The notes below the pieces were generated by a model. It searched no databases. It saw only the letters and a list, made by a program, of their open reading frames with translations, and was not told where the DNA came from. Shown one piece after another: positions 1 through 11,763 of a stretch of DNA of 64,000 nucleotides. The translations under genes were made by a program, and so were the position numbers. Numbering within the stretch: the stretch's first letter is position 1; each line of letters begins with the position of its first letter. Source of the DNA: Lytechinus variegatus (taxonomy: Eukaryota; Echinodermata; Echinoidea; Temnopleuroida; Toxopneustidae); NCBI RefSeq assembly GCF_018143015.1, contig NC_054754.1, forward strand, positions 28,781,830 through 28,845,829. Direction: 5' to 3'.

Positions 1-283
1 TTATTTCGTCAATGTTCGTGTAATAATTTGCAATTGAAGTACAAGTGTCTGTGTATTGTAATGTGATGTGCTGAGCTTCCTGTTTCATGTATATCTGATG
101 CAAATAATCTGAAAGAATAAATGTTCTTAAAATCTTCATCTTGAGTACAAGTTTATTATTTTCAAACATATAGTGCATTCATACCGTTAAATATAAATTA
201 CTATAATACAAATCATTTGTTTGGTCTGAATATGAGCATTTCTAAACACACTAATATTTTAAGATGTACATGTATAGACTTAC
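1..283. other. AT-rich intergenic DNA, nothing recognised
   Basis: I see no exon, repeat or RNA feature here. It is the left flank of the inverted-repeat element that begins at about 284. Confidence 0.4.
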
Positions 284-982
284 TAAAGCCCCTTTTACAC
301 CTTCACGGATGCAACACGGATCATCACGGATCTCAGTCCGTGATGATCCGGGGTGCCAAATTTGTATTTTCCTAGCATTCCCGGAGTGAGTAGGGACTTA
401 ACTGGTTATTAACACGGATATGTACGGAAAAGTACGGAGTCTACAAGGATAGGCAAGGTAGCTATAGGGATCCTGTTTGATATGCTCCCGGAGCCAACAC
501 GGAATACCCGGATGATCACGGATGTTACTGGGTCTTTACACGGACCTTCACGGTTGCTCACATTCTGTACTGGCTAGAATGAAGTTTCGTCCCTTTTTTG
601 CAGCATCTGGAGCATGCTCGTGCTTGGTTATGAATACGGACTATTGTTCATGTACGCAAACAATACAAACATTTGACCCCGGATAAAGCCGGTATCAACA
701 AGGATCACCCGGTTCTTACAAGGAGCCTCCCGGATGCATTCGGTAGCTACACGGATGTACAAGGAGGCTACATGGATGAACACGGATGATTATCAGTCCG
801 TGTACTCCGGGATGAAAAATTAAACATGTTCAATTTTTCTCCCGGACATGCCGGTACATCAAGGATGGCGCCGGATGAGTAGCCGGAGTGTACATGGTAG
901 TCCCGGACTGTACACGGATGACCCCGGATTGACAATCCGTGATGATCCGTGTTGCATCCGTGAAGGTGTAAAAGGGGCTTTA
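284..982. mobile_element. MITE-like element with TIRs and a helically phased GG(A/T) array
   Basis: Terminal inverted repeats of about 45 bp start TAAAGCCCCTTTTACACC at 284 and end with the reverse complement at 982. A TA on each side (284-285 and 981-982) would fit a TA target duplication. The interior is a degenerate tandem array of a word like TACACGGATG or CCCGGATG. The GG dinucleotides fall every 9-12 bp over most of the element, for example at 681, 691, 702, 711, 722, 732, 742, 753, 763, 774 and 784, and again from 844 to 926. There is no credible coding sequence; open frames inside are by-products of the repeat. It is probably a non-autonomous DNA transposon, but the family is not identified. 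Confidence 0.75.
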
Positions 983-1497
983 GCCCGAGGCCCGTTTCAT
1001 GAATTGTTTCAACTCTGGTAACTGCCGTCATTATGGTGAACAGAGCTCGTCGGCCAATTACAATCACTTTTTCTGTAGTAATTACCACTATAGCAGATAG
1101 CAGTCTTTATGAAAGAAGGCCCTCTGTTCTCAAAATTTATTTTATTCAGTAATGAATAACAAATGAAAAATCATGGAATCCTAAGGCCAAATCACTCTCT
1201 GTATGTAAAATAATATTGGATTCCTTTCCTGGTATATTGTATTTATTACCATAAATATTCCACTCGTCTTTAACTCCTGCAGTATTCATACTGATGAATA
1301 TAATATACCGGTATCTGATTAAACCACTCGAGGGCATCCAATGATAAAGGTACGGAGACAAACATTTTATATTGATTCTTATCTTCATTTAACCCATCTT
1401 GAGACATATCCTGGGTCCCTTAACACAGAGCTTTAATTGTTATTGATCGTACGACTGATTATTTTATGATTCATTGCATTGATCATCATGTGCAATT

Positions 1498-1752
1498 GAG
1501 CGTTGTGGCCCATGTGGATTAAAAGTCTCCATACTCAGAAACAGAAGGTTGTGGGTTCCAATCTCAGCAAGTTGGCATACAAGTAATTTCCTTCAGAAAG
1601 AAATTGATCTGCAATGTGCTACACTCAACCAAGGTAAGCGGTACTGGCCAGAAATAATTCCTCAAATATCTGTGAGCACTTAAATCAGTAGACTAGCTTA
1701 GCTGGTGTATTATAGGAGCGCTATACAAATGACCAATATCATTATGATCATT
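1498..1752 (+). mobile_element. tRNA-derived SINE, degraded
   Basis: A tRNA-like head with an A-box-like stretch (GTTGTGGCCCATGTGGATT) and a B-box-like stretch (GGTTGTGGGTTCCAATCTC) is followed by an unrelated body. It ends in GAGCGCTATACAAATGACC followed by AT-rich sequence, a tail I recognise from invertebrate SINEs. The tRNA-like part cannot fold as an intact tRNA. Confidence 0.55.
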
Positions 1753-4169
1753 TCTACAAAATGAATCTGTATGATCAATTGCTAAGCTTTGTGTAACGGG
1801 GCTCAGGTAAAATCTTCAAGAGGAAACCAGTAAAACAGTTCAACTACAAATAAACCAACGCTTCAAATTCCTTTTTGGTATGGACGGATTTCAGTCTTTA
1901 TTTTGTCTATCCTCATGATAGTAGGTAGTCTATAATCTACATGTAGGCAGGGCCCTGCTGCAGGCCTTTGCCTTTCAGAGTCTGATGCTGTAACAGAACA
2001 TCAGCAATACGTCTGATATGGAAGGTGACAAATGTCTACTGGCAGTTTGTGTTGCGAAAAACCTGCACCAAATCCTGTTCCATTGAAAAATATAAGACCA
2101 GAGTGTATAGGCCGGAAATGCCTTTTCCATGGTTCGCAATCTTCCGCATGATACGTATTAATAATGTTTCGCGTAACAGCTCCAGAGTCATAAAGGCAAA
2201 CACTAAAGCTGCAGCCTCCACCTATATGACAGGCTAAATAGTTGGTTGATATCAATAAAGCTCCAGAAAGTATAATATAATGAAAATGTGTACACTGAAA
2301 AAAAAAGACTTGTACAATATTTCATTTTCTATATACATTGAAACAAAATCCATAGATAGTACAAAGTATGCTTGGTTACAGTAAGACTGATATGTAATAA
2401 TCATATTGACCTTTACTACAGGTACTAATAGATAAGACATTTATTCCTTGAAATGCAGCTCGAGTGCTACAAGCCAGGATCTTTATGCTGCACTATTGTA
2501 GAGCACTTAACGTCTTCTGATAAAGTAAAGTGATAAGCAATGGATACATGTGCAGTATATAAGCAAATATAATTACTATTGTTCCTACATAGATCTTGTA
2601 GCCTTTAGAATGGGATATAAACCACAAATTGATTTTGGAATAGATCAAGAGGGGAAAATGGTTCTGTAGCTGTTTACTTCCATACATTGAATTACAAACT
2701 TAAATACTCGACAATAAACTGCATTATCAGATTCTATCAAAATTTATATAAACTTTGCATACATTTAGTTTCAATGACCAAATGGAATTTGAATAAGAAA
2801 ACATTTTTAAAAATCTATTTACAATATAGATATACAAAAAAGTTTTAAATATTTACATGAATATATACAGTACATGTATATTCATACTGGAATATTTTCC
2901 AGAGAAATTGACAATGACAATTTGGACAATTGACAATTTGGAGTATGACCGGGGGTCCACCCCCGTCCCCCCCAAAAAAAAAATTGTATCTGATAGCTGT
3001 TTGTGCTGCATCAGGCAATTTTTTTTTCAAAACCACATAAAAAAACAATTTACGGATGAAACTATTAGTCATCCAAAGTGATTCATAAAAGCAATAAGCA
3101 TGTGTCTATATGCAATTCAGTTGTAAATTGCTATAAGTCTTGTGAAAGGAGGACTGGGATATATCAAGATGACAAAAAACACAGCATATAATGTCAAATG
3201 GGCAAAACCCATTTGGTCTAATAGCTGTTTAAGATCTAATTTCCACTTCATTTACTAATTAAAAAAAAATCATATATACACTCCATCTAAGTATATAGCC
3301 CAAGTACAACAGTGCTATTCCAAGTGGGTGTAAGATGAAATGTTTGTAGCCTATGTGGAAGATTAACAAATTGGTATTAAAATTGGCTAAATGGCAATTA
3401 CATCAAATGGTTATTTTGTTAGAAGAAAAGCTGGTTGTGACAAACTAGGATTATACCATCCGGAATGAGACCAATGCGGGTGTGGATATCAACTGTAACA
3501 TAAAGCATCCCTCTGTTAATATTTTAACGGAGCTCTAATCCTGCAGTGTGATATCCTTTGTTGGTTTGTCATCAAGTGGGCAGTTTCATCGTCTGTGAGG
3601 CTTCTCTGGTGCTAGAGAAATTAAAAATTGAAAAGAAAATTTGGATATTAACATTGACTCAAGTTCTTGTTACATTGGAAAGTTGCTTATTTGATTTGAC
3701 TTTATTTTACATATTTCACAAGTACAAACAACAATATGAAAACAATATCAGAAAACTCATGAGAATACAAATCAGACAAGGCATAACAATTATTGCCAAT
3801 AGGATAATAATAATTCCTTACTTAAATGCACTGAATTGTTTTTAAAGGCTGCAGAGGCTACAGCCAAGATAATAATCAAAGTCTTTTGGAAGATGATCAC
3901 CTAAGAACAGTATATTATCATTATAAATTATAGCTAAAATAATATGAAGATGTTTTTAATAGCTTTTCTTATTACCATGTCAAATCACAATTAGCCAAAG
4001 ATAGAAATTCTGACATCATTACCATCTGTTAACTCTTTATCAGATGTTGAACAGAAAGAAAGTCATCCAATGACAAAATTTATCTAGATTGATACAATTT
4101 CTAATCCAAAAATATAATTGAATTGAATATGGTCACTTGGTGGCCTATAAATAATAAAGAAATTCTTAC
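1753..4169. other. AT-rich DNA; should hold the last ANKRD45 exon(s)
   Basis: The ANKRD45-like exon ending at 4170 stops after the first base of a codon, so at least one further minus-strand coding exon must lie to the left. I could not identify it. The stretch is AT-rich with mononucleotide runs and no convincing protein-coding segment. Around 3195-3230 there is an iterate of the GGTCTAAT/CCATTTGG type also seen at 51 and 57 kb. Confidence 0.4.
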
Positions 4170-7100
4170 GCGGTTCTGATAACTTTATGAGAATGGCTTC
4201 CAAAGAGGTCCTCAGATCTTCCTCTTGTTTATGAAAATCTTCAATCGAAGCATTCGGGTTCGAATCCAACCATTCTTGCTTGTCACCACAAACATTCAAC
4301 CCAGTCATCTGAAAAAAAAGGTATCCAAAATTGAAAATTCATTAAATACAAGTTGTATCTTAAAATTCAATTGTCTCAGCACAAGTACAAACGGAAAAGT
4401 TTGAGGTCTATTCAAATTTAGCAAAATGTAAAAGTTTTGAATAATATAGGAACATGCTACAAAATTTAGATTAATTTCCAGTCAGGTAAAATGACAATTT
4501 AGTTTGATAATTATTTTCATGACTTTTATCGTAATATGTCTGTCAAAGTTAACATTACTGTTCTGTGAATACTCCTTTTTTTAAGTCATGTCAACTCTGG
4601 TTATGTAGGATTCTCACTTACTTTTTCATCTTTGGTCAATCTTCCCTGGAGTTTCTGAGGGTCTTCAATTGTTTCCTTTGTTTCTTGCAGAATGGAGACC
4701 AGGCCACGTCTTGCTTCTGCAGAAATGATTTTTTTTTAACTGCAAATAAATGCCACTAACACCAATTGCCAAATTCATTAGGGTATGATGAATAAAGGAA
4801 TGGATGTAAGATTTGATATGAACCACTTTATTCTATCTTTGAAAAGATACCTTGTCTTGTGAATACTGCACTTGAACGCCTCAAAGAGGCTATAGACGTG
4901 CAGGCCATTCATGCAATCGCTGCCACTATATATTTCTTTTAGTTAATCAAATGAAGGATTATATCTTTCTATATCAATATTTCACAAGCTTTGTTTAATA
5001 GAAAGCAGGAGAACGACAAATCATGGCGTTCTGTTAATGTTCTATACGCACCTAACCCTGTATGATTAAGCGCATCAAGCAAACTTGATTTTCTGTGGTC
5101 TCTAGGAACCCCAAAATAGCATAGGGATCAGTTAAGAGAAAAAGTATTTCGGCATCTAAATATTTTATCATTTGAGTTTGAAAAATAATCTTTCTCTGAC
5201 CATTAACCCTAAATAGACTGGGCTATTTCGACGCCTAAGAAGACTGGGGGGGGGGGCTGATTCATCCCCCTTATGATCTCGGCCGTTGATCGCGCGATCG
5301 CGACGCAAATTGGCACATGCGTTACCCATGGCATTAGCTACAAAACTATTACATCAAATTCTGCAAAAATCTCATGTCTCATTAATTATGCTAATTTATG
5401 CATAAAATTATAAATTTACTCTAATTAATAGAATAATGCCCCTGAAATGCTAATTTTTGTTTCACATACACTAGATAGGCATCTAATCAAATTTATTCAA
5501 AAAAAATTTCAACATCACATTTATTTTCTTATGTATTCTATTGTTTTCTAAATTTCTTATGTATTTTTTGTTTTTCGACTTTTTGTTTTTTATTGTTTTT
5601 TCAATGGAAATTGTCAGGGCCTTTATTTTGACCATAAAAAAGATAAAATTAATTGTTTTAAGCAGTAAAAGGAAAAATAATAATACATTTATGAATTTTG
5701 GCTAAAAACACTATTTGCATTGGATTTGTACACAAATTCACGTTTTTGAGTAATTTTGGGTCTGCATGCACTTACGAAATGTTGCATAATTTCGGAACCT
5801 CGTACCCGGGGGTCACAATCTTGGTCTCAAAAGTTGTGCGAGACTTGAAAGTAAAAAGTCAGCGAGCGACGCGGTCAAAAAAATTTGCACGGCGGATTAA
5901 TCGCGAAAAAATGTCGAAGGGGGGGGGGTTGAATCAACCCCCCCAGTCTTAATTCACCTTGTTCAATTTAAAGCCAATATACTGTGTATATTGTGGAGGT
6001 ACCGTGGCTGAGTGGTCTAAGGCTCCTGACTATACATTGACAGTCCGGGGTTCAATTCCCGGCCGCGGCACCTACGCCTGTGAGGAAGGCATTTAATCAA
6101 CAATGCTCTTTTATCCTGCATTTAAATAAATGGAAATGCTACATGCATTATTGGTAACTAGGTGTGCTTATAGAGATTTGTGTCACATTTGTCTATTAAT
6201 AATTTAACCCCAACTTGAGTCAAAATATCAATTAAACCTGACTTCAGACTATTGGCCTATGTAGGTTTTTTTTCTTCTTGTCCTTACTGGGCTATTACAT
6301 ATCATCATATCATTGAAAAAAAAAAAAATCTTGTACAAAAAATGGCCTACCCACCTGACCAGTCCAAGTAAAAGGAGCAATCATCATGTTTGTATCTCAG
6401 GGCGGTATCCCTGGCCCTTTCTCCATGTTTAGTCTTGATAGATAAACTAGCTCCATGCTTGACTAGAATCTTCAGACAATCCATCCTACCCCAGGCTGCT
6501 GCATGGTGAATAGCAGTATAACCTATTGAGAAAAAAATATATATTTATTGGATTAAATCATGAAATCTATCTTCTACATTCCCATTAACCCTGGGAGCCT
6601 GGGGGCTTACCATGTATTTGACCATACTCACGGGACTAGCGTGATTTATGGTCTAAATATTTCTCCAAATGAATTGTGAAAACAGAAATTATGCATGTAC
6701 CACGATTATGTGGATGAAGGTACGATTCATAACAAAAATGGCTGATTGAGACGGGGGTAGAAGGAGAGAACTTTTCGTTTTTTGAGGTTCCAGTCTGTGC
6801 CCAGATGTCAAGAAAACTGCCACTCGTTAGACCTTCATCCATATAATCGTGGTAAGTGCATAATTTCTGTTTTCACAATTCATTTGGAGAACTATTTAGA
6901 CCATAAATCACGCTAGTCCCGTGAGTATGGTCAAATACACGGTAAGCCCCTGGACTCCCTGGGTTACATTCCCATGAATGTAGATCTACTTTCTGAAATC
7001 TAGGTAAAATCTGTCTGTTTGGAGGAGTTAATAACAATTTTTCACTTTCTGTTTTTTTTTTACTATGACACATGGAGGCTGATGTAGTCAAGCAACACGT

Positions 7101-7962
7101 AGTCCAGTGGAACAACAAATGTAATAGAGACTGAAGCTTTTGATCATCAAAGCCTGAACATTAACTTCAATGAATGGCAATGTAATGCAGTTGTCACTAC
7201 TAGCCCCCCCCCCCGAAAGAATCTGTGTACCATAAGGCAAAACCAACAACAGACAGACCCTGGTTGAAACCTGCTATCATTCCTTATTCAAATTTGACCC
7301 TTAAATTTGCTGAAGGAGGAGAGTAGGAAGGTTGGTTTGAGGATGGATGATGCACTTAATAAGGCCTGCTTAATTTTCTATTTCTTAATGAATTTGAATT
7401 ACTTTGTGATGAAATCAATGCTGACAATTGAACATGCTGCATCAAAAAGAAAATAAACTGTAGAAGTTAATCTGTCAGACCTAACTTAGTAGTTTTAAAA
7501 TCCAAATAAAGAGACTGAAGCTTTTGGTTCCTAAGACTAAGTCAATCTACCGTAGGCCTAGGTCTAGCCTCGTTTTGTCGCATTGTCAACTTCTGCTCCT
7601 CTTTCCAACAATTCTTTCAGTGCTTCTTTCCTTCCAAGAATACAAGCCATATCAAGTGGGGTCCTTGCTGACATTGTGTTCCTTGTGTCCATACTGGACC
7701 CCTTTTCTTGCAACAGTTTTAACATTTCTAATTGATTTTCTGTGACGGCTACTTCGATCGGCGATCGCCCCTCCTCATCAACGGAGTTCAGCTGGCTTTC
7801 TACGCGGTCGTGGTAGGGGTCGTCTTCATTGGCAAAGCACTCAAGCAGCCGACTAGTATCCCCAATTGCGGCACATTGGATGACGATATTTAGTCGTTTA
7901 GCTGATCTTTTTCCACTCTGATTAGATGCAACAGATTCTGATCTTTCTCCTTCAACTGTCAT
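4170..7962 (-). CDS. ANKRD45: ANKRD45-like ankyrin-repeat protein with an Hsp70-lid-like C-terminus (3' end incomplete)
   Basis: Four coding exons read on the minus strand are 7962-7569, 6522-6355, 4716-4622 and 4308-4170. Together they encode 265 complete codons, ending one base into the next. The ATG at 7962-7960 opens a polar N-terminus. Ankyrin repeats follow at about residues 24-60, 65-98, 99-131 and 132-165; the last reads YTAIHHAAAWGRMDCLKILV. Residues about 188-265 resemble the helical lid at the C-terminus of Hsp70: a QKLQGRLTKDEK segment, then QEWLDSNPNASIEDF and a final helix with EAILIKL. Reading frame holds across all junctions. The exon 1/2 junction needs a GC-AG intron (donor GAG|GCTAGA at 7568-7567); the other introns have GT-AG ends. 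The order of domains and the length fit my memory of ANKRD45, whose cellular role I do not infer. The final exon is missing. Confidence 0.8.
5236..5952. mobile_element. MITE-like element with G-run inverted ends
   Basis: The left end reads AAGACTGGGGGG and then CTGATTCATCCCCC (about 5240-5270). The right end (about 5918-5950) is the approximate reverse complement, TTGAATCAACCCCCCCAGTCTTA. Each end can itself fold, because a G-run is followed by a C-run. It lies inside an ANKRD45 intron. The interior is AT-rich and non-coding. Confidence 0.6.
5998..6180 (+). mobile_element. SINE with Leu/Ser-tRNA-like head
   Basis: The head (5998-6071) contains GTGGCTGAGTGGTCTAAGGC (A box region) and GGGGTTCAATTCCCGGCC (T arm and B box), and its two ends can nearly pair as an acceptor stem. 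It is followed by CACCTACGCCTGTGAGGAAGGC and sequence like the TTGAGCAAGGCACTTAA bodies of SINEs. The D-stem and anticodon regions are irregular, and the body continues directly. I therefore call a SINE and not a functional tRNA gene. Confidence 0.6.
6591..6963. mobile_element. MITE-like element with about 125-bp terminal inverted repeats
   Basis: The sequence 6591-6716 (CCCTGGGAGCCTGGGGGCTT onward) is repeated as a close reverse complement at 6838-6963. Only about 120 bp of unique sequence lies between. It sits in the intron between the first two ANKRD45 coding exons. No coding capacity. Confidence 0.8.
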
Positions 7963-8655
7963 TTTGATGATTATTTATGAAAATCCACCTGATTCAAGTT
8001 ATAACTAAAAACATACCACAGTAATTATCTCTAAAATGTTCGGCGAAAGCGTCAATGGTTTCTAGGTGTCAGGCTCGTTCGAAAAAAAGGTTTTTAAGGA
8101 GAGCTAAAATAAGGTCAAAATAACTTTTTTTTAATTAAAACAAACATTTATACTTTTATTATATTTTTTTATTTCAGGATGAATAATATACATTTATATT
8201 ATATAAATCAATAAAATAATATACAGTACATTAGTATATTGATAATCAAGGTACAAGGGTCTCGGGGGGGGGGGGGGATTTAGGGGGGAGGGGGGTCGAT
8301 CAAGGGATATGGTCTGGGTCTTCTTTTATCTATTTTTTTTTCTGTATTATATTTTTTAATTCTATCCATGAATTAAAAAAAGTGAATGCATCAGTTGAAT
8401 TTACCGGTATAGATATGTTTATAAATTACTTACTTTAATTATAGGCCATAATTACTTGATGTATCATTTATGAAATTATGAAATTTATGAAGCAATGAAA
8501 TAATACCTTAAAACAACAACAACAACAAAAAACCTTGTGTAAGGCAGATGGATGGACGGATGAAAAGATAGGTAGATAGTAATTTCAGACTCTTGAATAT
8601 TTCTCAACAAGACCTGCAAATTAATGCCACAATGTTGCATTGTCTGTGACTGTCT
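7963..8655. other. Probable ANKRD45 5' flank and AT-rich spacer
   Basis: The ANKRD45 5' UTR and promoter should lie just right of 7962. I see no clear core promoter motif. A G-rich stretch with a 14-G run lies at about 8263-8300. Confidence 0.35.
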
Positions 8656-8740
8656 AAATATCTATCTCCATCTATCTATCTCTATCTATCTATCTATCTC
8701 TATCTATCTATCTCTCTCTCTCTATCTATCTTTCTATCTA

Positions 8741-8771
<31 letters not shown>

Positions 8772-8828
8772 TTTTTTCTATATCTCTCTATCTTTCTATC
8801 TATCTATCTATCTACCCTCCTATCTCTC
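8656..8828. repeat. (TATC)n / (TC)n microsatellite
   Basis: About 170 bp of TATC tetranucleotides mixed with TC dinucleotides. The open frame through it is a by-product of the repeat. Confidence 0.9.
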
Positions 8829-9850
8829 TAGCATTTTGTATTATTGCTTGTAAATTCATACACTGAAAGAGTGAATAAAGTCCATATAAAGAAATTTTTG
8901 AAAATCTCTTTATAAAATTAGATGCTAAGAAAAAATATCTTTATATTTTTTTTGGGTTCTTTCCCCGTCTCAGTCTCCCTACATCGAGCTCCTTCACATT
9001 GTCCCTAGCTCCACCCCACCTCATCGCTACTTCCTTCTTTTCCCCTTCTTCCTCTCTTTCAGATTGCCACTTAGAATTTTTTTTCTTAAAAGTCTGAAAA
9101 TCATCTAGAATGAGCAATTTTCTACAAAAGAAAATATATTAGTTGCAATCCTGTACCGAATCCCTATTTTGATAAAAGTTTATGGAATAAAACACACACA
9201 CTTAAGAATAGACAGAATTTAAAAAATTTGTCACTTGTCTCAATGTATCTTTTTATTTGTTATTATTTCACAGAATCATTTTAATAACCATTCAATAATA
9301 AATGTATTTCATACACACATAAATCGCTCACTATACACTTTTTGAATCCACAAATGTTAAACTTGGAGTGGAGGGGTGGCTGGGCTGACGGGTGCAAGAT
9401 AAAGAAAATAATTAAAATATTCTTCTACACCCAATCAATATATTACATCTAAACCGCCACTACTCTTTGCCATATATAAAAATGAACATCCACAAAGAGA
9501 CAACTTCAATTAGGATTAGCTATTAACGAACACATTTGCATCATATTCAATAATGGTGTTGCTATAAAATACAAAATACATAATGGGAGTTTTACATGTT
9601 TCAATTTCTTTACTTTCCATTACAAATAAAACCAGTTCAAATATATTAATCCACAAAATATAAACCAACAAATGAGTATGCTGTCGTAGGTATTCTATAA
9701 TGAATACCCCATGAACACAAGAGATATAAAGTGTACTAATAAAGGATCTTACTGGGCTTACTACAATAGCATGATATATCAACAAATAAATTAGATATGA
9801 GAGTAGTGAAAGAAGACAAACTTTTAGAGTCATGTCTCATGTTTGTTATG
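8829..9850. other. AT-rich intergenic DNA
   Basis: No coding, RNA or repeat feature that I can support. Part of it may be transcribed 3' UTR of RAB14, but nothing in the sequence settles that. Confidence 0.35.
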
Positions 9851-10006
9851 CCATGGTCACATTTGTTCTACGGCGGCCGTACGGCGAGTCGAAAACAGCC
9901 GTTTTAATATTTTTGTCCAACTACATATAGGTGGTTTGAATCAAAATGAATAAAACGGCTGTTTTCGACTAGCCGTACGGCCGCCGTAGAACAAATGTGA
10001 CCATGG
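9851..10006. mobile_element. Short palindromic MITE
   Basis: CCATGGTCACATTTGTTCTA at 9851 is repeated as its reverse complement ending at 10006. The arms are about 55 bp (including CGGCGGCCGTACGG) around a loop of about 45 bp. Single-base differences between the arms suggest moderate age. Confidence 0.85.
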
Positions 10007-10943
10007 TATTACATCTAAGAAAACATTTTTAAGATGTTTAAAGTGTTTACATTAAAGTATTCAAGTTATTTCCAGCATGATATGAAATTGAGATTTGATA
10101 AGTTGTTTTTGGAATGTAACCTTAAACCATAATTGGTTTTAAAGAGTGAAATTAAGTAATCCCATAATCATTTTATTTAACCCAGATTGCCAACAAGTTT
10201 GAACAAACATCATAAATGTATGCATTCATACATAGCTTGTACTGCTAATCATTTTAAACACAATGCTGATTCAAACAAAAATAAAAAGTGTTTCTCCAGT
10301 GTTGACCATAGGGTCTCCAGGTACACATAACTACATATATCAGGAAATTGAAGAGAGTGTTGAAGTAACATCTAATATTTTTACAGTTTAAAAGAAACCC
10401 AAAACAAAGGGGTGGATTGGATCAACCAGTAGTGAATGTTCAAGCAAATCCACTCTGACAAAGACAAATTCATTAATTTTTGAAGTTGCTATAAATCTGA
10501 GGCAATTGCGTTTCATCGCAGATTGACCAATGTGATTAATCCGACTCCAAGATTTTGTATGAAGTAAATGGCATATTTTCCTAATTATCTTTCTGCATCT
10601 TGTTAGACCATGATGAGCTTCTCTTTGGGAGAGACACTCGCAGCCAGAACCAAATAAACTCTAACCTACATACTTGATCAAATGAGGTAGCCTTTTATTC
10701 ACATAAAATGTGAAATGTTTCTTTGCTAATCAGCTTTCCTTCATACAAGAATGCATTAATCCAATGCAATAGAAAAGTATTTGACATCGGTAGTTCTGAG
10801 TCTTAAGGCTGCTGTAAAAAAAACTTCTCCCAAGGGTATATGTGGTTTCAGGCCGGCCTTGACTACATCCCTGCAATGAACAATATTCAAAGCAGCGTCG
10901 GAAATACAGGGGCGATGGGGGATTTCGCCCCGATAACAGTCCA
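10007..10943. other. Intergenic DNA without recognised features
   Basis: AT-rich and non-coding as far as I can see. It lies between a short MITE and a dispersed repeat copy. Confidence 0.35.
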
Positions 10944-11212
10944 GGGCCCAGTCTTACAAAAGAATTACGATTGACAAAATCAATTGTAACTCTATGGAAA
11001 GCCATCAGTGTCATAATTTCTCTACAGGCAATGTGCACAATGTCCTTTGTAAATAAAAAGAGAAGTACAGCGAATTTTCAAGACAATGATGAATGCATGA
11101 ATGTACATCATAGCTAGAAAATATTTTGAACATGTATAATAGATGTTGACATGGCATCCATAGTTGCGATTGATCAGATCAATCGCAACTCTTAGATGGG
11201 GCCCAGATCCCC
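10944..11212 (+). repeat. Dispersed non-autonomous repeat, copy 1 of 3
   Basis: Begins near GGGCCCAGTCTTACAAAAG and ends near GATGGGGCCCAGATC. It shares ordered blocks (CCATCAGTGTCATAA, TGCACAATGTCC, GATGTTGAC) with copies at about 53345-53593 and 59385-59640. The ends GGGCCCAG...GGGGCCCAG suggest a short transposon-like unit. Confidence 0.65.
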
Positions 11213-11763
11213 CCCTAAAATTCTAAAACCTAATGCTGATATACATTATGAAAACTTCCATTTTCAATGACATGCATACAAGTAGGGTCATTTCAATTCT
11301 TATTTCACTAAAAATAAGAGAATAATCGAATGTTTAAATAACCCAGATGATGACTTCATGATACATTGCTGGACTTATTCATTTCACCTAGAATTTTGAC
11401 AAATAGTGTTATTACTAAAGTAAACATTAAGAATTCCAAAGAACAAGGCATCATACCACTACATACATGGGCCAGAACAATTAACCCCAGTTGAACTTGA
11501 TTATAACTAAAATATATGCTTTAAAATTGGGTTTGTTGGTTGAGCAGTCTGTTATATGAAGGTATTACTCATGTGAATACACAATCCATTAATGTCGAGT
11601 TTAATATAATGCAAACTCTGGGTAGGACAAGATAAAATAAACAGGCAAGCTTATTACATAGACGGTAGAAGAAACGGGGAGGGTGGGAAATATAGAACGG
11701 GGCTGAGAAAGGAAAGATAATAATAATACTAGTAATAATAATATGGTCCATTTATATATAGTA

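Noticed and set aside
5998..6071. Functional tRNA gene
   Set aside because: A and B boxes and a T arm are present, but the D-stem and anticodon parts are irregular, the acceptor stem has mismatches and a SINE-type body follows directly.
8624..8866. Plus-strand frame of repeating Ser-Ile-Tyr-Leu
   Set aside because: It is a translation of the TATC microsatellite.
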